Source: JALYNX01 sp040902845
GTDB lineage: Bacteria > Actinomycetota > Acidimicrobiia > Spongiisociales > ZC4RG35
Direction: 5' to 3'
Assembly: GCA_040902845.1 (NCBI GenBank)
Contig: JBBDWM010000034.1
Location: 214,883-278,882, forward strand
Length of the DNA stretch: 64,000 nt
Shown: one piece after another, positions 23,753 to 32,041 of the stretch
Numbering within the stretch: position 1 is the first letter of the stretch
How the letters are laid out: each line of letters opens with the position of its first letter
Translations under genes and position numbers: made by a program
Notes under the pieces: generated by a model
What the model saw: only the letters and a program-made list of their open reading frames with translations
Told to the model about the DNA's origin: nothing
The model's database searches: none

Positions 23753-24778
23753 ATGTCCGAAGGTGTCTCCCGTCGCGAGCTGCTCAAGAAGGTCGGGCTC
23801 GGCGGGGCGGTCTTCCTCGGTGGCTCGGTCCTGGGCCGTACCGTCCAGCGTCAGGCCAACGCTGCCGAGGCTGTCGAGGAGTACGACCCCGCTGTCGGGC
23901 ATTCGATGGCCGACGACGGCGGGGGCTCCGGTCTCTACGGTCATCTCCATTCGCCACCCACCTCGATAGGCCCAGGCGATCTCGACCATCTCACAATCCC
24001 ACCCCCACGCGACGGGCAACCGCCTGGTGTGGTGCGCGAGTTGGAGCTTGCGGTTGAGGACAGGTTGATCGAGGTGGGTGATGGTGTGTTGTTTCAGGCC
24101 TGGACCTACAACGGGACAGTGCCGGCACCGATCATCCGAGCCACCGAAGGCGACAGGTTGCGGATCCATTTCGAGAACCACACCGGCCACCCTCACAACA
24201 TCCATTTCCATGGCGCCCACCGCCCCGATCAGGATGGGTGGGAACCGGTGCCCCCCGGTGGGGAGACGACCTACGAGATCGAGGCTGGGCCGGCCGGGCT
24301 CCATCCTTATCACTGTCACACCACCCCGCTCGCCGAGCACATCGGGCGCGGTCTGTACGGGATGATGATCGTCGACCCCGTGGGGGAGCGGCCACCGGCC
24401 ATTGAAGTCGCGCTCGTCATTTCGGGCTTCAGCAACGAAGAGCTAGGGGAGAACGGTGTCGTCGCATGGAATGGGGTCGCCGGCTTCTACGACTCCTACC
24501 CGATCAAGGTCCCGGTCGGAGAGCCGGTTCGGGCCTATCTGGTCAACATGGTGGAGCACGAGCCGGTCGCCTCGTTTCACCTGCATGCCGAGACCTTCGA
24601 CGTCTATCCGGCCGGGATGGGGGACGCGCCGACCTTCCGTGATGACACCATCGTCCTCGGCCAGGCGCAGCGGGCGATGATCGAGTTCACCCTGCCTCAT
24701 CTCGGGAGATACATGTTCCATCCCCACCAGCATTGGCTCGCCGAACGGGGGGCGATGGGGTGGTTCGCCGCCGTCTGA
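23753..24778 (+). CDS. two-domain multicopper oxidase, Tat-exported
   Basis: Protein of 341 aa. SRRELLK at about residues 6-12 followed by a hydrophobic stretch is a twin-arginine export signal. Domain 1 has GHPHNIHFHG (146-154), HPYHCHT (184-190), His196 and Met204, giving a type 1 site of His148/Cys188/His196/Met204. Domain 2 supplies HLH (276-278) and HPHQH (323-327) for the trinuclear centre. Two-domain length resembles small laccases and copper nitrite reductase; the paired HxH motifs favour an oxygen-reducing oxidase. Substrate unknown. ATG 23753 lies 8 nt after the beta-helix gene. Confidence 0.87.
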   Translation: MSEGVSRRELLKKVGLGGAVFLGGSVLGRTVQRQANAAEAVEEYDPAVGHSMADDGGGSGLYGHLHSPPTSIGPGDLDHLTIPPPRDGQPPGVVRELELAVEDRLIEVGDGVLFQAWTYNGTVPAPIIRATEGDRLRIHFENHTGHPHNIHFHGAHRPDQDGWEPVPPGGETTYEIEAGPAGLHPYHCHTTPLAEHIGRGLYGMMIVDPVGERPPAIEVALVISGFSNEELGENGVVAWNGVAGFYDSYPIKVPVGEPVRAYLVNMVEHEPVASFHLHAETFDVYPAGMGDAPTFRDDTIVLGQAQRAMIEFTLPHLGRYMFHPHQHWLAERGAMGWFAAV

Positions 24779-24784
24779 TCCTGG

Positions 24785-25138
24785 TCAGATGGCGAGCACC
24801 TGCACCACTCCGACCGCTGCGGCAATCAAGGCCAACACGATGTCTCCGATGATGTTGCGTCGCTCGTCTCCTGCCCGGGCCCGGACGATGCCGGCCCCGA
24901 TCATGAGCAAAACCAGGCCAAAGGCGGCGGCTGCGGCCAAGGGGCGGTACCAGATGCCCACGATGAGCCCGAGCACGGCGGCCATCTCGGGGACGGCGAC
25001 GAGTCGGTACCGATCAAAGGGGACGCTCAGGGTCTCGGCCATCTGAACTTGCATCGGGTGACGTCGCAGCAGCATCACCGTGTGCAGCATGTAGATCAGG
25101 GCCAACAGGATGGCGAGGACGGTTGCGGCAATCTCCAC
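24785..25138 (-). CDS. DoxX-like membrane protein
   Basis: Protein of 117 aa with four membrane helices (about 3-22, 47-65, 69-86 and 96-115). A first loop reads RRHPMQVQMAETLSVPFDRYR. The pattern fits the DoxX-like/DUF small membrane proteins often paired with HxlR regulators. The divergent hxlR-type gene starts 86 bp away, so this is its likely target. The enzymatic role of the family is unclear. Confidence 0.75.
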   Translation of the reverse strand: MEIAATVLAILLALIYMLHTVMLLRRHPMQVQMAETLSVPFDRYRLVAVPEMAAVLGLIVGIWYRPLAAAAAFGLVLLMIGAGIVRARAGDERRNIIGDIVLALIAAAVGVVQVLAI

Positions 25139-25163
25139 GGAGGCTCCTTCTAGGATGGATCAA

Positions 25164-25182
25164 GTAGCTACGAAAATAGTAG
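25164..25182. promoter_or_regulatory. candidate HxlR operator between doxX-like and hxlR genes
   Basis: GTAGCTAC (25164-25171) is an 8-bp palindrome and its CTAC half pairs again with GTAG at 25179-25182 across 7 bp (GAAAATA). The segment is AT-rich compared with its surroundings and sits in the 86-bp divergent gap. Binding by the neighbouring HxlR protein is an inference. Confidence 0.35.
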
Positions 25183-25211
25183 TATGTTCGAGAAACGTAT
25201 CTGCCGTCACC

Positions 25212-25217
25212 TAGAGT
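25212..25217 (+). promoter_or_regulatory. -10-like box TAGAGT, leaderless spacing
   Basis: TAGAGT is followed by exactly 7 nt and then the GTG start of the HxlR gene, which lacks a Shine-Dalgarno sequence. Confidence 0.4.
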
Positions 25218-25224
25218 CGGCGAC

Positions 25225-25569
25225 GTGAACCCGATCTCCTTTGATCACGATGTGGAATGCGACGAGGGCTTCGCCGAGGTGTTCTCACTCCTCGGCAAGC
25301 GTTGGAGCGGGCTGATTCTCGGGATCCTGATGCAACGGCCGGCGAGGTTTGGGGAGATCGCCAAGGCGATCCCTCCGATCACGGACGGCATGCTCTCGAC
25401 GCGTCTCGCCGAGTTGGGCAAGGCCGGTCTGATCGAGCGGGAAATCATCGAAGGCCCTCCGATCGGTGCCCTTTACCGGCTCAGTGCAAGAGGCGAAGCG
25501 CTACGGCCGGCCCTGGATGAGCTCGCCAGATGGGGCGAGCAGTTCCTCATGCCGGAAGGGTCAACCTGA
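25225..25569 (+). CDS. HxlR-family transcriptional regulator
   Basis: Winged-helix protein of 114 aa. It has the family's KRWSGLILGILMQRPARFGEI block, then ITDGMLSTRLAEL (recognition helix) and a beta wing around IEGPPIGALYRLS. Near the N-terminus, CDEGFAEVFSLLGKRW contains the single Cys many HxlR members use as a redox or electrophile sensor. It is divergent from a DoxX-like gene, a common pairing, and probably controls it and itself. Confidence 0.88.
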   Translation: MNPISFDHDVECDEGFAEVFSLLGKRWSGLILGILMQRPARFGEIAKAIPPITDGMLSTRLAELGKAGLIEREIIEGPPIGALYRLSARGEALRPALDELARWGEQFLMPEGST

Positions 25570-25581
25570 AGCCTGAGTCGC

Positions 25582-25995
25582 TCATGGGCCCTCCGACACC
25601 CACTCCAGCTCGAGCCTCTCGACCTCACCAGCACGGATCCGGTAGGCGTCAACCTTGCCGCCGTCAACGATGAGATGGATCCACTCGGGATCCCAGGCCG
25701 TCGCCACGTCGGTCACCGAAGGGATGGTCCTGCCGTTGGGATGGGAATGGAAAACCCCTGAAATCTCCCACCCCTGATTCTCGGCGTGGCGCATGGCCCC
25801 GAAATGCTCTCGAGGGTCCACGGTGAAAGTGACTGGTGACGGGTTGGCGTTGGTGAGGGGATAGGCGAAACGGACGGCTCCTGAGGCATCACTGGCGATG
25901 AGTCCGCAACACTCGTCGGGGAGGCTGTTCTCGGCGTGGGCCACGATCGCCAATCGGATCGGGTTCCGTACCGCCAGCTGTCCGGCCGATTTCAA
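25582..25995 (-). CDS. JAMM/MPN+ metallopeptidase (M67 family)
   Basis: Protein of 137 aa with a complete zinc-isopeptidase site: Glu28 in PDECCG and the JAMM motif HSHP (83-86) followed by Ser93 and Asp96. Bacterial M67 members (Mec, RadC-like, CysO-processing) release small sulfur-carrier or Ub-like proteins from partners. No ThiS/MoaD/CysO-like gene is nearby. Its start overlaps the aceE stop by 4 bp, so it is co-translated with the pyruvate dehydrogenase E1 subunit, an unusual partner. Confidence 0.85.
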   Translation of the reverse strand: MKSAGQLAVRNPIRLAIVAHAENSLPDECCGLIASDASGAVRFAYPLTNANPSPVTFTVDPREHFGAMRHAENQGWEISGVFHSHPNGRTIPSVTDVATAWDPEWIHLIVDGGKVDAYRIRAGEVERLELEWVSEGP

Positions 25996-28709
25996 TGCTG
26001 ATGAGCCGGGTCCGGGGTCTCCGGATCGATCCCGTAACGGGTGAATGCATCCTGGACCGCGGTGCGGGGGACTAGGCCGTCAATGGACAGGGCCCACAGT
26101 GTGGCCGCGACGATGCTGCCGGTGTCGATCTCGAAGAACTTGCGCAGGGCCTGTCTCGAGTCCGAGCGCCCGAACCCGTCGGTTCCCAGCGTCACAAACC
26201 GGGACGGCACCCATTGGGCAACCTGGTCCGGGACCAGTTTCATGAAGTCGGTGACTGCGATCACGGGTCCATTGACGGTGGCGAGACGTCTGGTGACCAG
26301 GGGAACGCGTGGGGCTTCGGTGGGGTGGAGCCGATTCCATCTCTCGACTCCCAGGGCCTCCTCGCGCAGCTTCTTGTAGGAAGTCGCCGACCATAATTCG
26401 GCTGCCACGTCGTAATGCTCGGCCAACTCCTGGGACGCCTCTCGTGCCGCCAGGTTGGCCGAACCAGAGAAGAGGATGGCAGTCCGTGGCCCCGAGGCGG
26501 CGGGGGCCTCCTGCCATCGGTACAGCCCCTCGATGATGCCCTCGGTCACCCCTTCGGGACGAGGTGGCTGGACATAGTTCTCGTTGTAGAGGGTCAGGTA
26601 ATAGAAGCGGTCCTCGCCGGCTCCGTACATCCGCTGTAGCCCGTGCTCGATGATCGTTCCCACCTCGTAGGCGAAGGCGGGGTCATAGGCCTCACAAACC
26701 GGCACGGTGGTGGCGAGGATCAGGCTGTGACCGTCCTGGTGCTGAAGCCCTTCACCCTGAAGGGTGGTTCTCCCCGCGGTGGCTCCGAGCAGGAACCCGC
26801 GTGCTCGCGAATCCGCCGCCGACCAGATCAGGTCGCCGACCCGCTGGAAGCCGAACATCGAATAGAAGATGAAGAACGGGACCATCGGCAGGCCACGTGT
26901 CGAATACGAGGTGGCGGCTGCGATCCAGGAGGCGACCGAGCCCGCTTCGGTGATCCCCTCTTCCAGGATCTGGCCGTCCTGGGCCTCGGCATAGGAGAGG
27001 ATCATCGAGGCGTCAACCGACTCATAGAGCTGGCCGTGCGAGGCGTAGATCTTGAGCTCCCTGAAGAGGGAGTCCATTCCAAAGGTCCTGGCCTCGTCGG
27101 GGACGATGGGCACAATCCGCTCGCCAAAGCCCTCGACACGGGACAGGTTGCGAAGGAGGCGGGTGAAAGCGGTGGTGGTCGAGGCCTCGATCTTCCCCGA
27201 GCCGGAGTGGATCTCGGCGTAGGCTTCGGGGATCGGAAGTTGCAGCTCGACATCGGGCACCACCCTCCTCGGAAGCATCCCGCCCAGCTCCTGACGTCGC
27301 TGCTGGAGGTACTCGTATTCGGGGGTCCCGGGTCCCGGGCGGAAATACGGCGGTTCGCTCTCACCCTCCAGTGACTCGGCCGGTATCTCCTTGTCCAGAT
27401 GGAGTGTCTCCCGGAGAGCCATCAGTTGCTGATTGGTGAGGGTCTTGATCTGGTGAGTGGCGTTTCGGCCCTCCACGTCCGGGCCCAGCGTCCATCCTTT
27501 GATGGTCTTGGCCAGGATCACCGTTGGCTTGCCGTTCCTCAGCTCGGTGGCCACCTTGTAGGCGGCATAGACCTTGCGATTGTCGAGACCTCCGCGTCGC
27601 AATGCCCAGATCTCGTCGTCGGTCATGTCGGCGACCATGGCCTTGGTCCGGGGGTCCTTCCCGAAGAAGTGGTCTCGGACATAAGCCCCGTCCTCGGCTT
27701 TGTACCGCTGGTACTCACCGTCCACGGTGCTGCTCATCACACCGATCAGGGCACCGTCTTTGTCATTCGCCAGAAGCCGGTCCCACCCAGTGCCCCAGAT
27801 CACCTTGATCACGTTCCAGCCGGCGCCGCGGAACACCGCCTCGAGCTCGCTGATGATCTGGCTGTTGCCACGGACCGGCCCATCGAGACGTTGCAGGTTG
27901 CAGTTGATGACCCAGGTGAGGTTGTCCAGGCCTTCCCGGGTCGCCAGCGAGATAGCTCCCAGCGTCTCGGGCTCGTCGGTCTCCCCGTCACCGATGAAGC
28001 ACCAGATGCGCGACTGGGAGGTGTCGTCCAGCCCTCGGTTCTCCAGGTACTTGTTGAACCGGGCTTGATAGATCGAGTTGATCGGCCCGATCCCCATCGA
28101 CACTGTCGGGTATTCCCAGAACTCCGGCATGAGCCGGGGATGGGGGTAAGAGGAAAGCCCGTGTCCACCGATCTCGAAACGAAAGTTGTCCAGGTGCTTC
28201 TCGTCGAAGCGGCCTTCGAGGAATGCCCTGGCGTAGATCCCCGGTGCCGCGTGCCCCTGCATGTACACGTGGTCGCCGCCTCCGGGGGCGTTCCGGCCCT
28301 TGAAGAAATGGTTGAACCCGATCTCGTAGAGGGTCGCCGATGAGGCAAAAGTGGAGAGGTGGCCCCCTATGCCCTTCTCGCGGTGGTTCGCCTTGATCAC
28401 CATGACGGCTGCGTTCCATCGGATGAAACGGCGGATTCGGCGCTCGATATCCTCGTCGCCGGGGAACTCGGGCTCGTTCTCGGCCGAGATGGTGTTGACA
28501 TATGGGGTGGTCACCGATCCCGGCACCCCGATGCTCGTCTCGTGGGCCCGCTCGAGCAGCTTGGCCATCAGGAATCTGGCGCGGTCCGGGCCCTGCTCGT
28601 TGACCACGGCATCGAAGGAATCGACCCACTCCTGGGTCTCCGTTGGGTCGGTGTCCGGCAGCTGATGGATGAATTCGTCTCCGAGGATCAGCCCGTGGTC
28701 GCCTGACAT
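25992..28709 (-). CDS. aceE: pyruvate dehydrogenase E1 component, homodimeric
   Basis: Protein of 905 aa, full length for the AceE type. It decarboxylates pyruvate with TPP and acetylates the lipoyl E2 subunit. It shows GGHGLSSYPHPRLMPEFW, the TPP motif GDGETDEPETLGA followed by NCNLQRLDGPVRGN, and the C-terminal SRFVTLGTDGFGRSDSR. E2 and E3 genes are not in the window. The start ATG is 7 nt after a TAGGAT box and is also preceded by AGGAG with no spacer, consistent with a leaderless message. Downstream it overlaps the JAMM peptidase gene. Confidence 0.96.
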   Translation of the reverse strand: MSGDHGLILGDEFIHQLPDTDPTETQEWVDSFDAVVNEQGPDRARFLMAKLLERAHETSIGVPGSVTTPYVNTISAENEPEFPGDEDIERRIRRFIRWNAAVMVIKANHREKGIGGHLSTFASSATLYEIGFNHFFKGRNAPGGGDHVYMQGHAAPGIYARAFLEGRFDEKHLDNFRFEIGGHGLSSYPHPRLMPEFWEYPTVSMGIGPINSIYQARFNKYLENRGLDDTSQSRIWCFIGDGETDEPETLGAISLATREGLDNLTWVINCNLQRLDGPVRGNSQIISELEAVFRGAGWNVIKVIWGTGWDRLLANDKDGALIGVMSSTVDGEYQRYKAEDGAYVRDHFFGKDPRTKAMVADMTDDEIWALRRGGLDNRKVYAAYKVATELRNGKPTVILAKTIKGWTLGPDVEGRNATHQIKTLTNQQLMALRETLHLDKEIPAESLEGESEPPYFRPGPGTPEYEYLQQRRQELGGMLPRRVVPDVELQLPIPEAYAEIHSGSGKIEASTTTAFTRLLRNLSRVEGFGERIVPIVPDEARTFGMDSLFRELKIYASHGQLYESVDASMILSYAEAQDGQILEEGITEAGSVASWIAAATSYSTRGLPMVPFFIFYSMFGFQRVGDLIWSAADSRARGFLLGATAGRTTLQGEGLQHQDGHSLILATTVPVCEAYDPAFAYEVGTIIEHGLQRMYGAGEDRFYYLTLYNENYVQPPRPEGVTEGIIEGLYRWQEAPAASGPRTAILFSGSANLAAREASQELAEHYDVAAELWSATSYKKLREEALGVERWNRLHPTEAPRVPLVTRRLATVNGPVIAVTDFMKLVPDQVAQWVPSRFVTLGTDGFGRSDSRQALRKFFEIDTGSIVAATLWALSIDGLVPRTAVQDAFTRYGIDPETPDPAHQH

Positions 28710-28716
28710 CTCCTGA

Positions 28717-28722
28717 ATCCTA
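28717..28722 (-). promoter_or_regulatory. -10-like box TAGGAT before aceE
   Basis: On the minus strand TAGGAT is followed by 7 nt and the aceE ATG, the same spacing seen for several genes here. The transcript would start at or near the start codon. Confidence 0.42.
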
Positions 28723-28751
28723 GTTAGGCGTGGGTTGACCGCTTCTGGGGG

Positions 28752-29636
28752 TCAGGCACCGACTGCCTGTGCTCCGATCTGGCTCAGCCAAGGCTCCACC
28801 TCGGCGAGAAACCGCAGCGGGGCGTCCATCTGCGGCGTGTGACCGGTGTCCGGCATCTGCACCAGTTTCCAGTCCGGTCGCAGACTGCAAATCCGTTCGA
28901 CTGCGGTCGGTGACACTATGTGATCGGAGAGGCCTTGCACCACGAGTGTCGGGGCCGCGATCGCCCGGATCATTCGGATGTACTCCGCACGGGTGGCATA
29001 GAAAGCCGCGATGGAGGTGGCGGTGCGAGCGGTGGCTTGGACCGACCACGGAAGCTCCTTTCGGATGCGAGCCATGTCGATAGATGCCTCGATGACCTCC
29101 AGGGGCACCCGTCCCCGGCGATGGGTGATCATCTCCATGCTGAGGCGGACGAGTTCCTCGGGTGTGTGGCGGTTGATGAAACGACGGCCCCAGACTGTCC
29201 CCAAACCAGGTGTCGCCTGGATGGCAAGACGGATCGCCATTGCCCAGTCGAGCCTTGGATCGGGGAGAACCGGTGGGGTGGCCGGAGCTACCAGCACGAG
29301 TCTGTCAACGAGGTCGGGTCGATGTGCCGCCACCATCTGGGACAGAAGGCCTCCTGTGGAGTTGCCTATCAGGGTGGCAGGGGCACCCTCCATCTCGATG
29401 AAGTTCTCGATCGCTTCGCGATGGGTCTCGAGGCGATAGTCACGTGCCGGTGGGGAGAGGCCGAATCCGGGAAGGTCGATTGCGAGCACTCTTCCATGTC
29501 TGGCAAGGCCGTCTGCCACGGCGATCCAATTGGTCGTAGAACCGCCCAGCCCGTGCACCAGCACCATCGGTTCCCCGTTCCCGCCAAAGTCCACTCGGTG
29601 GAGAGGGCCAGTCACCGCGGTCACATACTCTCCCAT
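28752..29636 (-). CDS. alpha/beta hydrolase
   Basis: Protein of 294 aa with the canonical fold: oxyanion HGLGGSTTNW, nucleophile elbow GNSTGG (Ser near 93), acid in VQGLSDHIV and catalytic His in DTGHTPQMDAP. All three triad residues are present, so an active esterase or C-C hydrolase is likely; the substrate cannot be inferred. It has a TAGCCT box 6 nt before the ATG. The 42-bp gap to aceE makes it a separate gene upstream of it on the same strand. Confidence 0.85.
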   Translation of the reverse strand: MGEYVTAVTGPLHRVDFGGNGEPMVLVHGLGGSTTNWIAVADGLARHGRVLAIDLPGFGLSPPARDYRLETHREAIENFIEMEGAPATLIGNSTGGLLSQMVAAHRPDLVDRLVLVAPATPPVLPDPRLDWAMAIRLAIQATPGLGTVWGRRFINRHTPEELVRLSMEMITHRRGRVPLEVIEASIDMARIRKELPWSVQATARTATSIAAFYATRAEYIRMIRAIAAPTLVVQGLSDHIVSPTAVERICSLRPDWKLVQMPDTGHTPQMDAPLRFLAEVEPWLSQIGAQAVGA

Positions 29637-29663
29637 AGGGAAAGGCTACCGATTGGCGGTCCT

Positions 29664-29669
29664 TAGACT
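29664..29669 (+). promoter_or_regulatory. -10-like box TAGACT, leaderless spacing
   Basis: TAGACT is followed by exactly 7 nt and the GTG start of the radical SAM gene. The gap to the divergent hydrolase gene is only 40 bp. Confidence 0.42.
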
Positions 29670-29676
29670 CCGATCG

Positions 29677-31080
29677 GTGCGTCTTCTCCTCGTCTCAACG
29701 TACGAACTGGGTCATCAACCAATCCACCTTGCAGTTCCGGCCGCCGGGCTTTCTGCCGCCGGGATCGAAGTTCACACCCTGGACCTATCGGTGGGGCGGT
29801 TGGATGAGGGTTTTCTCGAGGGTATGGACGCTGTCGCCTTCTCGGTGCCGATGCACACCGCGATGCGGCTGGCAACCGATCTCGCCCTGAGGATCCGGGA
29901 GGCCCGGCCCGGGATGCCGATTGCCTTCTATGGCCTCTATGCAGCCGTTGGCCGCGAATGGACGGTGGGCAAGGTGGCCGATCTGGTGATCGCCGGCGAG
30001 TACATCGCCGAACTCGTCGCTTGGGCCACGGCTATCGCCGAGGGCCGCGAGTCACGTCGCGGGGTTGTCGTCGGCCTGGACCGGTCGGCTGGAGTCACGC
30101 CGGATCGCAGGTCCCTCCCGAGCCACGAAGGCTATGCCCGTCTCGAATGGGAGGGTGAGTCGCGTTTGGCAGCGGCGGTCGAGGCCTCTCACGGTTGCCG
30201 TCACCGTTGTCGTCATTGCCCGATCCCGGCGGTTTATGACGGAAGGATCCGGGTTGTCGGCCTGGAGCCGGTGCTGGCAGACATCGAGCAGTTGGTCGCC
30301 GCCGGTGTCCAACACGTGACCTTCGCCGATCCCGATTTCATGAATGCCCCTCGATACAGCGGGGACATCCTGCGTGCGGCCCACGCCGCTTTCCCCGGCT
30401 TGACCTTCGACGTGACGGTCAAGGTGGAGCACATCCTGGCCCATCGCGCTCTGTGGCCCGACCTGGCCGATTTGGGTTTGCTATTCGTAGTCAGCGCTTT
30501 CGAGAGCGTCGACGAGCAGACTCTCCAGATCCTCGACAAGAACCACACTGTGGATGACATGGGTGGGACGGTCCAGGTCCTCCGCGAGGCCGGGATCCAT
30601 GTCCGGCCCACTTGGCTGCCTTTCCTCCCCTGGACTCGGCCAGACGATCTGGTTCGGCTGGTGAGATTCATCGATCTCCACGAGCTGTGGTCCGCCACGG
30701 ACCCGGTGCAACTGGCCATCAAGCTTCTAATCCCCGAGGGCTCTCTCCTCGAGGAGCACCCCGCGGTCACTCCTTTCCTCTTGCGGTACGAGCCGTCGGC
30801 TCTCACCTGGTCCTGGGAGTTCGAGCACGCCACCACCGAGCTTCTCCACAAGCACCTGGATGTGATCGCCGCCGAGGCATCCGACGGCGGAACCGATGTT
30901 GTCGAGACCCTGGCCGCGATGCGTGAGGCTGTCGGTCGGGAAACCGGTGTCGACCTCGGGCGGATGCACGGGCTGGGGCCACCGACTCCCCAGCTCACCG
31001 AGAGTTGGTTTTGTTGTGCGGAGCCCACCGCGGGTCAGGCAACCGCGGTCCAGCTGAGCATCGGTAGGGTTTTCGGCTAA
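29677..31080 (+). CDS. B12-binding-type radical SAM protein with CCAEP tail
   Basis: Protein of 467 aa. Residues 1-125 resemble a cobalamin-binding-like domain. The radical SAM core has the cluster motif CRHRCRHC (Cys174, Cys178, Cys181). Near the C-terminus is WFCCAEP (Cys446-Cys447), the tail of a named family known as CUAEP/CCAEP-tail radical SAM (seleno)proteins; in some members the second Cys is selenocysteine, and here it is plain cysteine. The reaction is unknown. GTG 29677 is supported by the box 7 nt upstream. An ABC exporter starts 20 bp after the stop. Confidence 0.85.
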   Translation: MRLLLVSTYELGHQPIHLAVPAAGLSAAGIEVHTLDLSVGRLDEGFLEGMDAVAFSVPMHTAMRLATDLALRIREARPGMPIAFYGLYAAVGREWTVGKVADLVIAGEYIAELVAWATAIAEGRESRRGVVVGLDRSAGVTPDRRSLPSHEGYARLEWEGESRLAAAVEASHGCRHRCRHCPIPAVYDGRIRVVGLEPVLADIEQLVAAGVQHVTFADPDFMNAPRYSGDILRAAHAAFPGLTFDVTVKVEHILAHRALWPDLADLGLLFVVSAFESVDEQTLQILDKNHTVDDMGGTVQVLREAGIHVRPTWLPFLPWTRPDDLVRLVRFIDLHELWSATDPVQLAIKLLIPEGSLLEEHPAVTPFLLRYEPSALTWSWEFEHATTELLHKHLDVIAAEASDGGTDVVETLAAMREAVGRETGVDLGRMHGLGPPTPQLTESWFCCAEPTAGQATAVQLSIGRVFG

Positions 31081-31100
31081 GCGACTACAGGGCAGGGATT

Positions 31101-32039
31101 TTGGCCACCGTTCTTTCCGCAACCGGCATGGTGAAGCGTTTCGGGGATCTGACCGCCGTCGGTGGCGTTGGTTTCTCGATCGAGGAAGGCGAGACGTTCG
31201 GTCTCCTCGGCCCCAACGGGGCGGGCAAGACGACTTCGATTTCGATGATTGCCGGACTTCTCGAGCCCGACGCTGGAGAGATCGTCGTGGCCGGGACCGC
31301 GATCTCCCCGTCGTCGATCGCCGGGAAGGGGGCCATCGGGCTGGTCCCTCAGGATCTGGCCATCTATCCCGACCTCACCGCTACCGAAAACCTCACGTTT
31401 TTCGGCCGTCTCTACGGCATGAAAGGCGATGAGTTGTCGAAGCGAGTCGGCGAGGTCCTCGAGGTGATCGGTCTCACCGATCGAAAGGACGATCTCACCA
31501 AGGAGTTCTCGGGTGGGATGAAGCGGCGTCTCAACATTGGCATCGGTCTCCTTCATCGCCCCAAGCTCCTAATCCTCGACGAGCCCACGGTGGGTGTCGA
31601 TCCCCAGTCCCGGAACTCGATCCTCGAGTCGGTGGAGAGTCTTTCCGCCGAGGGGATGGCCGTGCTCTACACCACCCACTACATGGAAGAAGCGGAGCGT
31701 CTCTGTGACCGGGTGGCGATCATCGACGAGGGCACCTTCAAGGCGGAAGGAACCCGACGTGAGTTGGTTTCAATGGTCGGCGGAAGGGACCGGATCACCA
31801 TCGCCGCCACCGGGGATTCCTCCCAGGCCACCCAGGTCGCCCGGGCGATGTCTGGTGTGTTCGAGGCCAGCCAGTCAGATCATGGGCTGGAGATCTTGGC
31901 CGACGAGGCCTCGAGTCTTCTCCCCGAGCTCTTGAGCAGGATCGCGGCCGCCGGTGCCGTCATCACCGGGGTCGAAGTTGTCGAGCCCAACTTGGAGGCA
32001 GTCTTCCTGCACGTCACGGGCAAGGCGCTGCGGGACTAG
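31101..32039 (+). CDS. ABC transporter ATP-binding protein (exporter type)
   Basis: Protein of 312 aa with Walker A GPNGAGKT, signature FSGGMKRRL and Walker B LLILDEPTVGVD, followed by the H-loop in YTTHYMEEAE and a C-terminal regulatory extension of about 80 residues. This is the DrrA/NatA-like class that drives ABC-2 exporters. TTG 31101 gives a complete first strand; ATG 31128 would cut it. Two permease genes follow with 2-bp spacing and an ATGA overlap, forming a three-gene exporter. Cargo unknown; drugs, lipids or Na+ are possible in this class. Confidence 0.9.
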   Translation: MATVLSATGMVKRFGDLTAVGGVGFSIEEGETFGLLGPNGAGKTTSISMIAGLLEPDAGEIVVAGTAISPSSIAGKGAIGLVPQDLAIYPDLTATENLTFFGRLYGMKGDELSKRVGEVLEVIGLTDRKDDLTKEFSGGMKRRLNIGIGLLHRPKLLILDEPTVGVDPQSRNSILESVESLSAEGMAVLYTTHYMEEAERLCDRVAIIDEGTFKAEGTRRELVSMVGGRDRITIAATGDSSQATQVARAMSGVFEASQSDHGLEILADEASSLLPELLSRIAAAGAVITGVEVVEPNLEAVFLHVTGKALRD

Positions 32040-32041
32040 AC

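Noticed and set aside
27399..28343. 314-codon plus-strand frame inside aceE
   Set aside because: Antisense shadow of a strongly conserved enzyme, with no independent evidence.
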